NCBI RefSeq assembly: GCF_042660705.1
Contig: NZ_JBHSUQ010000001.1
From: Undibacterium_A arcticum
GTDB lineage: Bacteria; Pseudomonadota; Gammaproteobacteria; Burkholderiales; Burkholderiaceae_D
Length of the DNA: 64,000 bases
Reading direction: 5' to 3' (one strand)
The position numbers were made by a program, and so were the translations under genes. The notes below the pieces were generated by a model. The model worked only from the letters and a program-made list of their open reading frames with translations. It did not search any database and was not told the DNA's origin. Of the stretch, positions 55,370-62,184 are shown piece after piece (within the stretch, counting starts at the first letter, position 1; the number at the start of each line of letters is the position of its first letter).

Positions 55370-56251
55370 TCACCGTTTGTCCACAGGCATTGCACCGGCA
55401 TTGAAGCTGCCACCGGGGCGCAGCGGTGCCGTGGACGGCACGGCGCGGAAGGCCAGCACCTCTGGCCCATGCCGGGGCCGCAGGACGGCGAGCGTGTAAC
55501 CGGGTAAGGGTTGCCGCGCCACGATGCAACGCAGGTCGTAGGCGAAGTCGGTAAAGCGCGCCATGCTCCCGGACTTGCGGTGCAGGTGCGGAAAATCGAA
55601 GCGCCAGCCTTCGGGCTGCCAGCCACCGTGCTTGCGCACCAGTCGATACAGCCAGCGCTCGATACCGCCGGTCAGGCGAAAGTAGTTGGCGTCGATGGTC
55701 AGCACCAGACTCTCTTCGAACACTCCGGCATAGAACCAGTCCGGCAGGATCAGCTCGATGCCCAGCGGCCGGCCTTGGCCATCCGCACGTTCCTTCCATT
55801 CGTTGATCCACGAGAAGCGATGCAGGCGCCGCGCATTGGCTTGGCGAATCGATGTGGCGACGCTGGTGGACTGCAAGCGGTCCAGCGCAGCCTTGAGGCG
55901 CTGGTAGTCGCGTAGCGACGTGCCGCGACCGATGAAGCGCAGGATTTCGTAGGGTGTGGCGGCCATGAGCCGCGACGAACGCATCCCCGCATCGCGCGCC
56001 TCGACGATCTGGCTGGCTGCCCAGATCAGGATATCGGCATCCCATATCGTCGCCAGGCCATGTTCGGCCGTGCCTTCGACGCGCACGGTCACGCTGCTGG
56101 TGCGGAAGTCGATCGGCACTGTGCGCTTGCTCTTGGCCAGCGAAAAGAACGGGTAGGCCATCAGGTCTTGCGCATCGCGTGCTGGCAGCTCGCCGGAGAA
56201 GGCATGGAACAGTTCGAGTTGCTCGCGCTGCGGGTCGTGGCCGATGGCCAT
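55370..56251 (-). CDS. repA: Replication initiator protein RepA
   Basis: Protein of 293 residues of the RPA (PF10134) initiator family found in Tn4371-like elements and some plasmids. Typical text: RDAQDLMAYPFFSLAKSKRTVPIDFRTSSVTVRVEGTAEHGLATIWDADILIWAASQIVEARDAG, TPYEILRFIGRGTSLRDYQRLKAALDRLQSTSV and LTIDANYFRLTGGIERWLYRLVRKHGG, a winged-helix initiator fold. The start at 56251 fits the family. It likely acts on the adjacent iterons to support limited replication of the excised element. Confidence 0.93.
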   Translation of the reverse strand: MAIGHDPQREQLELFHAFSGELPARDAQDLMAYPFFSLAKSKRTVPIDFRTSSVTVRVEGTAEHGLATIWDADILIWAASQIVEARDAGMRSSRLMAATPYEILRFIGRGTSLRDYQRLKAALDRLQSTSVATSIRQANARRLHRFSWINEWKERADGQGRPLGIELILPDWFYAGVFEESLVLTIDANYFRLTGGIERWLYRLVRKHGGWQPEGWRFDFPHLHRKSGSMARFTDFAYDLRCIVARQPLPGYTLAVLRPRHGPEVLAFRAVPSTAPLRPGGSFNAGAMPVDKR

Positions 56252-56273
56252 TGGTGACGGTGTCCATTACCGA

Positions 56274-56570
56274 TCACCGCACGCCGGCACGGCGCGCGGT
56301 GTACTCGGGGTCGGACGTCATCTCAAAGCTGCGCGCATCGGCCCAGCTTTCGAGGTCGATGATGGCGTACATCACGCGCCGACCAAACTTGCGGAAGCGC
56401 GGGCCGCCGCCGATGACGCGCTGCTTTTCCAGCGTGCGCGGCGACAGCCGCAGGAATGCGGCGGCTTCGTTGTTGGTCAGGTAACGCGCCGGCTGCTGGG
56501 CGGCGGTGGGTGTGGCTGCGGGTACGTAGTGTGGTGGTAGCGGTTCGGGTCTCATGGCATGTGCCTCCAT
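56274..56570 (-). CDS. AlpA/excisionase-like HTH protein
   Basis: Protein of up to 98 residues (start 56570 or internal ATG 56555). The MerR/AlpA-like helix-turn-helix YLTNNEAAAFLRLSPRTLEKQRVIGGGPRFRKFGRRVMYAIIDLESWADAR is complete. It stands directly upstream of repA, its usual place in these elements, and probably regulates the replication or transfer genes. Confidence 0.88.
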   Translation of the reverse strand: MEAHAMRPEPLPPHYVPAATPTAAQQPARYLTNNEAAAFLRLSPRTLEKQRVIGGGPRFRKFGRRVMYAIIDLESWADARSFEMTSDPEYTARRAGVR

Positions 56571-56689
56571 CGGTCAAGATCGCCGACGAAGCAATCGCCG
56601 CCGGATGGAAGCAGTCTCGGGAAAGTCAGGCGTTCTGTGCAGGGACGTTTTGCTCCGCCGTGCGAACGTCCCTGTGCGGCCTTGCCGAG

Positions 56690-57436
56690 TTAGAGTAGGC
56701 GGTGGTATCCACCGTCCATGAGCGTTTGTCCGCGCCGGATCATGCGGCGGACCTGGGCGCGCAGATCCCCGTCGTCGTACCAGCGCTCGGTAACGACGGC
56801 GATGCCGAACAATACTTCGGCCACGCCGCGCTGCGAAGCACCGGCCAACGTGCCGTCGAGCGCCTGCAGGGTGCGCATGTGGAGAATTGACGTGCGACCT
56901 GGTCGGCCGGTGGCGATTGCAATGCGGTGCACCTTTGCGGCGTCAAGCAACGCCAGCTCGCCTTCGATTGCGCGCCAGCGCTCGGGGAGCTGGCAACCGG
57001 CGCGGACGGCATAGGCGTAAGCCATGCCGTCTTCCAGTGCGGGAGATATCGCCATGCGCAGCATGCGATTGACTAGGTGAGTGGTCAGCACCAGGCGCTT
57101 GCCGTCGTGCATCAGATGCTTGCGGCCGGGGAAGCGCCAGAGCTGGAACAGCAGCGCATCGGCCGTGGGATCGGCATCGGGATAGACCTGGACTACCGAG
57201 GATGGATCAGGGAACCAGTCGGGGTACGCGTCGCGTGCATCGCGCGCGGGGTCTTCCAGCAGGCGCAAGCCCCAGCGAAGCGCATCGTGCTGCGGACGGC
57301 GTCGGTGGCGTTGCCAGGCGCGCAGGTATTCCGGGTTGCGCCGCAGGTATTCCCAAGCCAGCGCGGGGCCGTCCAGATGCAGGACGTACAGGTATGCACC
57401 ACTGGGATGCCAGTGAACAGCGCTCGAATCTGCCAT
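56690..57436 (-). CDS. DUF2285 family protein
   Basis: Protein of 248 residues from ATG 57436. N-terminal segment WEYLRRNPEYLRAWQRHRR and GLRLLEDPARDARDAYPDWFPDP, then the DUF2285 part KRLVLTTHLVNRMLRMAIS and LQALDGTLAGASQRGVAEVLFG with RMIRRGQTLMDGGYHRLL at the end. A common accessory gene of ICEs of this type, thought to be DNA-binding because the C-terminus resembles a helix-turn-helix. A longer frame to 57505 lacks a good start. Confidence 0.88.
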   Translation of the reverse strand: MADSSAVHWHPSGAYLYVLHLDGPALAWEYLRRNPEYLRAWQRHRRRPQHDALRWGLRLLEDPARDARDAYPDWFPDPSSVVQVYPDADPTADALLFQLWRFPGRKHLMHDGKRLVLTTHLVNRMLRMAISPALEDGMAYAYAVRAGCQLPERWRAIEGELALLDAAKVHRIAIATGRPGRTSILHMRTLQALDGTLAGASQRGVAEVLFGIAVVTERWYDDGDLRAQVRRMIRRGQTLMDGGYHRLL

Positions 57437-57525
57437 GGCGCAAGCTCCTCTCGGATAGAAGGAAATCAATGAGGGTGAGCCGGGATTGCGTTTTTTTTCC
57501 GCCAAAAGTGATCTAACTTGATGAT

Positions 57526-58010
57526 TTATATAGCGAAATCGAATTTGTAGTTGATCGGTTCGAATTCCCGATCGAGATCCAGCGGATATTCGCCAAATCG
57601 ATTGATATGCTCTCGCCGGTACGGCGCCGTACCCCGCAATATTTCCTTGGTCAACACATACCCCTTTGCCTGCGGCCCCTTCAGTACACGCGACATGCCG
57701 TGAACGGTATGAAGGATGACCATATTGGCCACCAGGTGGCTGTACTTGATAACCTTGCGTTATTCATGCCGGATGTTTTCGGAAATGATGCCGTCGCCAC
57801 CAAAAATAGCCATTTAACGAAGTTGTTAAACTCCTCGCTTTTGTTGGTCGCCGCATGGATGCTTTTCCGAAGCTCAGCGTCGTTGATTGTCAGCAGTGGT
57901 AGATATTTTGTTGAGTAACATGTAAACTCCTGCAATTGCTTAAAAGACAACTTTAATTCAGGTCGCAGTTGTAGCCTAGCCGTCAAATTTAACAGTTGTG
58001 TATTCAACAA
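57526..58010 (-). pseudogene. Tn3-family transposase, C-terminal remnant
   Basis: Two frames combine to RKSIHAATNKSEEFNNFVKWLF and KVIKYSHLVANMVILHTVHGMSRVLKGPQAKGYVL with HINRFGEYPLDLDREFEPINYKFDFAI, the C-terminal tail of a Tn3-type TnpA including the catalytic Glu region. Frameshifts around 57760-57790 and the missing N-terminal 800 residues make it non-functional. No 38-base terminal repeat was identified. Confidence 0.88.
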
Positions 58011-58203
58011 ACTGGCGTTGGCGACGGCCGAGGCGAAACTTGCAGCACAGCAGGGAGTCTTGACGGAGCTGTGCGCCTACCTTGATGCGCGCGATCGGCC
58101 GGTTGATTACACAACCAGTTGATCGCATTTGATATGCTGCCGGTTGTCTCTTCTTAGCGGCGCCTGAATTGGCCGGTTATCCATTTCGTTTGAGAGCGAT
58201 TCA
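58011..58203 (+). other. Short coiled-coil gene tail and gap
   Basis: A plus-strand frame at 58005-58124 reads KLALATAEAKLAAQQGVLTELCAYLDARDRPVDYTTS before a stop, like the end of a helical protein whose start is lost beside the Tn3 remnant. The remaining 80 bases hold the leader of the next gene. Confidence 0.35.
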
Positions 58204-59027
58204 ATGAAATATGAAAAACCACAGGCAGGCAACCCACATCGCTTAACGATCAAACAGCATATTTTCCCCGACCGCTGCATCGCGCGCTTCGGAAACAATA
58301 GATCGCAGGTCCAAGTAAGACGTGTGTGCGACCCAATAACTTTTTCTGTTAAGTCAGACATGTCTTGTTTTGCACAATGCGAGCATGGGATCAGAGAACG
58401 GAAACACTGATTAGTCACAAAATTGAACGCGAATATTCGTCGCTCGCTGACAAAATTGTTACCGGAGAAGTCGTGGAATTGACCGGTGAAATGAACGAAA
58501 TTGTTACGCATTTTTATGAACTATGCAGAGGTAGATTTGAAGCCAACAACAACCGGCATCCGGATTTACAGGTCCATGGCGTGTTACCAGAACTTGATCT
58601 GGACAAAAACAAACAAGAGATTTTAGAAAAAAACGGGTACATATTTGTTCGACCCGACGGAAAAATGCCTGGGCACATGATGGCTGGCCTCCGGATGATG
58701 GCCAGATCGCTCTACACGAATCGTGCGGCTAGTTATCCGAAATGGGGTATTTTACGGGCATGCAATGCCGAATTTGCCGTTGCCGATAATTTCATGACGG
58801 TCAGATGCGTGCCGGTAGCGCCATCGATTTTCTTGTGCGCGGATTCACCCAATTTCAATCTGGGATATGCAGATGTCGCGAAATTGAACGCATTCAATGT
58901 CACTAGAGCGGACCAGTACTATTTTGCGAAGAATTTTGATGCTTGTCCGATTTATCGCAGAACCATTCCGAATGAGAGGTTTTTGTTGTCGTCTAGTTGC
59001 GACAGCGTCGTGCCGTTGCTGTACTGA
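58204..59027 (+). CDS. Uncharacterised cargo protein with DUF4238-like N-terminus (frameshifted)
   Basis: About 274 residues after repair. The start MKYEKPQAGNPHRLTIKQHIFPDRCIARFG recalls DUF4238-like proteins, whose N-terminal KQH.xP...L.RF motif is shared. One T is missing at about 58362-58366, before LFCTMRAWDQRTETLI. The C-terminal half is novel to me: GYIFVRPDGKMPGHMMAGLRMMARSLYTN, FMTVRCVPVAPSIFLCADSP and a positive tail FLLSSSCDSVVPLLY. AT content is higher than in the ICE genes on either side, so it is probably a cargo gene. Such isolated genes in ICEs are often defence or abortive-infection factors; no such activity is shown. Confidence 0.6.
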
Positions 59028-59135
59028 ATAGCGATCAATACAAAAAAGGTCTGGACCCAGACCCAAAAAGACGCAATGCGAACCGTTGCGGCATCGCATG
59101 GCGTGGCTCGCCAGCGGCGGGCCAACAGGGATCGA

Positions 59136-59483
59136 TCAATCGTTGATCGATCCGTCAGCTTGGGCCAGCCGGGCGTATTCGGAGAGCCGCCGCTTTGGCG
59201 TGAAATGCAAATCGCGTACAACGGCCAGGTTCTGTGGCCCGCGAATGCCTTCCAGGACGGATAACCGTACATGGCCGAGTTCCGGCGCACCTATGCCGAG
59301 GTCGATCAGGCCGAAAGCAGTGTCGCCGTCGTCGGGACTGAGTTCGGTCAAGAGCCACGTCGCATGCGCGTCCAGTGTGAACAGCTTGACAACCGGCAGC
59401 GGGTCGCGCTTCTCACCGCGCGCGGCGGCAGCGCCGTTGTCCAGAAGTTGGACGCGGTGATCGTCGGTGATGAGTGGTTTCAT
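59136..59483 (-). CDS. DUF2958 family protein, copy A
   Basis: Protein of 115 residues from ATG 59483 (MKPLITDDHRVQLLDNG). The DUF2958 text is PVVKLFTLDAHATWLLTELSPDDGDTAFGLIDLGIGAPELGHVRLSVLEGIRG and DLHFTPKRRLSEYARLA. A second, diverged copy is encoded at 60117-60461. Function unknown, typical of ICE and plasmid accessory sets. Confidence 0.88.
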   Translation of the reverse strand: MKPLITDDHRVQLLDNGAAAARGEKRDPLPVVKLFTLDAHATWLLTELSPDDGDTAFGLIDLGIGAPELGHVRLSVLEGIRGPQNLAVVRDLHFTPKRRLSEYARLAQADGSIND

Positions 59484-59786
59484 GGTCACTGCGCGCAAGT
59501 GGTCACGATCAACGGAGCATTAGTTTTGCGCAAACGTGCCAATGCGTCAAAGTTTGACTGTACAAGTGTGCTTCTTCGTCAAATTGCCAAAGCGGATTCC
59601 GCCGGATCCGTGGGTACACGCATCGGCGATTGCGTCAGTACGGAAGCCATGATTTCAGTAGAAGCGGCTTTCAGCATAGGCACGATCGCCATAAGTTCAA
59701 GCAGAAAATACTAGAAATGAACACTATAGATTGTAGCCCTATAGGGCGCTATCAGGTGTCATCGTCGTTTTACATGAAACGATTTG

Positions 59787-60074
59787 ATGACATTGAAGAA
59801 CTCATTCCCTGCGGCGCTCAAGACAGTCAGAAAAGCCCGCGGCCTCAGCCAGGAAGCTTTCTCGGACGTGTCGAGCCGCACGTATATGAGTTCCCTCGAA
59901 CGTGGCCTGAAAAGCCCGACCCTGAGCAAGGTCGCCGAGCTGTGCGAGGTCATGGACGTGCATCCGCTCACCCTGCTGACGCTGGCCTATGGCAGCGACA
60001 GCAAGGGAGTGGGCGAAGTCATCGAGCGCGTGCAGCGCGAGCTGGCCGCCATCCAGGCCCAGAAGAGAAAATAG
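59787..60074 (+). CDS. XRE-family helix-turn-helix regulator
   Basis: Protein of 95 residues. The HTH_3 domain is FPAALKTVRKARGLSQEAFSDVSSRTYMSSLERGLKSPTLSKVAELCEVMDVHPLTLLTLAY. ATG 59787 is preferred to the TTG before it. It is convergent with the DUF2958 gene; such regulators often control ICE transfer genes. Confidence 0.9.
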   Translation: MTLKNSFPAALKTVRKARGLSQEAFSDVSSRTYMSSLERGLKSPTLSKVAELCEVMDVHPLTLLTLAYGSDSKGVGEVIERVQRELAAIQAQKRK

Positions 60075-60083
60075 GCAAGTAAA

Positions 60084-60107
60084 GGGCGCTGCCCGGCGGC
60101 AGCGCCC
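60084..60107. terminator. Bidirectional hairpin between convergent genes
   Basis: Perfect 10-base stem GGGCGCTGCC/GGCAGCGCCC with loop CGGC, 9 bases from each neighbouring stop codon. There is no T-run on either strand, so termination is plausible but not certain. Confidence 0.55.
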
Positions 60108-60116
60108 GCGTGACCG

Positions 60117-60461
60117 CTACGTCACGATGCGCTCCGCGAGTCGTGCTTCATGCGCATAGGCACTGATCGGCTTCGAGGCGGTGAAGTGCAGATCCCGCTC
60201 GACCTGAAGCCCGAGGCGTCCGCGCACCGATTGCAGTTCGGCCAGACTCACATAGCCCAGCTCCGGGAAGCCGTGCCCGAGGTCGCAGAGTCCGAAGGCA
60301 TGGTCGTGGTCGTCCGGGTCGATCTCGGTGAGCAGCCAGGTCGCACCCGCGTCAGGGGTGAACAACTTGACGACGGGCGGTGGGTCGAAGTCGTCGTTGT
60401 CGAGGGACTGCTGGCCGTTGGCCAGCAATTGCGCACGCAGTGTTTCGGTGATGAGGTTCAT
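60117..60461 (-). CDS. DUF2958 family protein, copy B
   Basis: Protein of 114 residues from ATG 60461 (MNLITETLRAQLLANG). The domain reads PVVKLFTPDAGATWLLTEIDPDDHDHAFGLCDLGHGFPELGYVSLAELQSVRG and RDLHFTASKPISAYAHEARL. This copy is in the expected ICE position beside DUF736; copy A lies beyond the XRE gene and Tn3 debris. Confidence 0.9.
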   Translation of the reverse strand: MNLITETLRAQLLANGQQSLDNDDFDPPPVVKLFTPDAGATWLLTEIDPDDHDHAFGLCDLGHGFPELGYVSLAELQSVRGRLGLQVERDLHFTASKPISAYAHEARLAERIVT

Positions 60462-61187
60462 GATTGCAACTCCTTGAATGGACGCTCCCGATCGGAGCGC
60501 TGCGTGTCCGGCGCACGCGCATTGCGCGGCCGTCACACCCCCAACACGGGCGAAGCTGGCGCGGGCCGGGGGTTGACGGGCGTGCGGCGTGCGCCAAGCT
60601 GCGCTGCCTGTCCGGTCGGTGATTTGGCCATGCACTACAGGAGTGGCATCGTCATGAAGTGCAGCAACGCTGCGGTGAACAGCGGTCGGCATCAGACCAG
60701 ATTCGATGGCGCATGCGGTCTTGCCTGCCGATCAGGCGTAGCCTGTTCGGCGCATTGCGAGGGGTGCCAAGCACAGCGCGGCGGGGATGGGCGTCGAGCC
60801 GATCCCTGGAGGGCAAGCGTAGCGCGCAGCGCCATCAAGCGCGGAGGCGTCAGCGATGAAAGCCGAAGGGGCGAGACGCCATCGGCGGCTCGATGCGCAG
60901 CACGACAGTGTGACCCGGCATCGCCGGGGACGCGCGAACGCCTTCAATGCCGATGCACAAGGATTCGTGGAACCCGGAATGTGTCGTTGCCCAAACTCAT
61001 GAAAACGCAGAATCGCTTTTACGCATCTCCGTGAAACAACAGAATCGACAATCCGTGGAAGCGGCTTTGTGCCCAAGCACGGATACGGAAGCGCGGTTCC
61101 ACGGAATTCCGTGCTTCGCTATCAGCGAGTCAATGCATGAAATGAGACGGCCCGCGATGTGATGCGCGGGCCGCTGAGGGTGAACGC
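60462..61187. other. Gene-poor GC-rich stretch with nested inverted repeats
   Basis: About 725 bases. No frame has a recognisable domain. AAGCACGGA (61075-61083) and TCCGTGCTT (61108-61116) enclose a 24-base loop, and TCCGTGGAA/TTCCACGGA overlap the same area, so a structured RNA or protein-binding site could exist. A small GCTCCCGATCGGAGC palindrome lies at about 60484. Confidence 0.35.
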
Positions 61188-61215
61188 AAAAACGCCCCGC
61201 CGCATGGGCGGGGCG
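61188..61215 (-). terminator. Rho-independent terminator of DUF736 gene
   Basis: Stem CGCCCCGCC/GGCGGGGCG (61193-61201, 61207-61215) with a five-base loop; on the minus strand it is followed by five T (61192-61188). It starts 14 bases past the DUF736 stop. Confidence 0.85.
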
Positions 61216-61228
61216 CCGAGGGCGATGA

Positions 61229-61534
61229 TCAGTCGCCCTTGCTGCGCGACCAGATCAGATTGTGCGCGCCGACGTCGCCTTCGACCAGGCGGGCATAGAT
61301 GGTCGCCGGGAACGATGGGTCATCCAGGGTTGCCGACAGGTAGGGCCGTTCCGCCTTGCTGACTTTCTTCCACGCCGCGCCGATCTCGAAGTTGCCGGCG
61401 ACGATGCGGTAGTCCGGGGCGTTGTCACTTTCCTTGGTGTTGGGAACGAATTTGACCTTGACGTTGAGCGTCAGGGTGCGAACCGTGCCGGTGAAGCTGT
61501 CGTTCTGTGCGGTAAAGATGCCGATGTTTGCCAT
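61229..61534 (-). CDS. DUF736 family protein
   Basis: Protein of 101 residues from ATG 61534: MANIGIFTAQNDSFTGTVRTLTLNVKVKFVPN, then PDYRIVAGNFEIGAAWKKVSKAERPYLSATLDDPSFPATIYARLVEG. This is a textbook DUF736, a compact beta protein found in conjugative elements of proteobacteria, function unknown. Start has AAGGAAA 6 bases upstream. Confidence 0.95.
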   Translation of the reverse strand: MANIGIFTAQNDSFTGTVRTLTLNVKVKFVPNTKESDNAPDYRIVAGNFEIGAAWKKVSKAERPYLSATLDDPSFPATIYARLVEGDVGAHNLIWSRSKGD

Positions 61535-61755
61535 GATGATTTCCTTTCGGTGAATCAAGGTCGCGCCCATCGCGGCCTTGTCGGTGATCCAAAGGGCGAG
61601 GTACGGGCGGGCTGCACCAGCGGCCGCAACGCAGTGGAGGACCGGGAGGCGCGGCGATTTTGTTGCGCGAGGAAGGCACATCGTGCCGGGGAAAATCGTT
61701 GCGCCGGACGGTTGCAGCCATGAAGCCCGAGGCGCAGCCGGTGCCGCGCCAGGAT

Positions 61756-61947
61756 TCACGACAAGCCAAGGTCGCCGTTGGGTGCGTCCTCACCGGAAGG
61801 CAGCATGGCTACGGCATCCTCGTACAGGCGTTGCGCCGGCACGCACCCCATTGCAGGCAAGGTCGGTTCCGAATTACCAAGGATGAACGCTCCCCGCGCA
61901 TTGGCGCGGGCTTGATCGATTGCGGTGTGGATGGTTCTGCTGGGCAT
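61756..61947 (-). CDS. Small hypothetical ICE protein, 63 residues
   Basis: Begins MPSRTIHTAIDQARANARGAFILGNSEPTLPAMGCVPAQRLYEDAV. Codon use and position between ParB and DUF736 fit a small accessory gene, but no family is recognised. Gaps of about 220 bases separate it from both neighbours and hold nothing recognisable. Confidence 0.4.
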   Translation of the reverse strand: MPSRTIHTAIDQARANARGAFILGNSEPTLPAMGCVPAQRLYEDAVAMLPSGEDAPNGDLGLS

Positions 61948-62111
61948 GGTGGACGGCCTGTCGGTGAGCCGCCGTCGTTTCTGGCGGCCTGCCCGCCAGC
62001 GTCGGGGGCGGTGCGTCATTGCACAAGCGCGCAGCAAAGCCTGTCGCCCTCCGGCGTCCCGCCTGTGCGGCGGGGCGCGTTTTTGGGAATTGGTTGGGGC
62101 TGTCGGCTGTT

Positions 62112-62141
62112 AAAACGCGCGCGGCATACCTGCCGCGCGCG
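62112..62141 (-). terminator. Terminator-like hairpin (distal of two)
   Basis: Eleven-base stem 62116-62126 with 62131-62141 (CGCGCGCGGCA/TGCCGCGCGCG), loop TACC; on the minus strand followed by TTTT. Second hairpin after the ParB gene. Confidence 0.75.
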
Positions 62142-62149
62142 ACGCGCAG

Positions 62150-62176
62150 AAAAATCCCGGCGGAAACCCGCCGGGA
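62150..62176 (-). terminator. Terminator of the ParB gene
   Basis: Nine-base stem TCCCGGCGG/CCGCCGGGA (62155-62163, 62168-62176) with loop AAAC; on the minus strand followed by five T. It begins 9 bases past the ParB stop and forms a tandem terminator with the hairpin at 62112. Confidence 0.88.
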
Positions 62177-62184
62177 CATCTTAC

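Noticed and set aside
55161..56267. 368-codon frame overlapping repA and its iterons in another frame
   Set aside because: RepA in the alternative frame has full family similarity; this frame is Arg/Ala/Gly-rich low-information sequence.
60150..61034. 294-codon plus-strand frame across the DUF2958 gene and the following gap
   Set aside because: Antisense to a recognised gene, with low-complexity composition and no domain.
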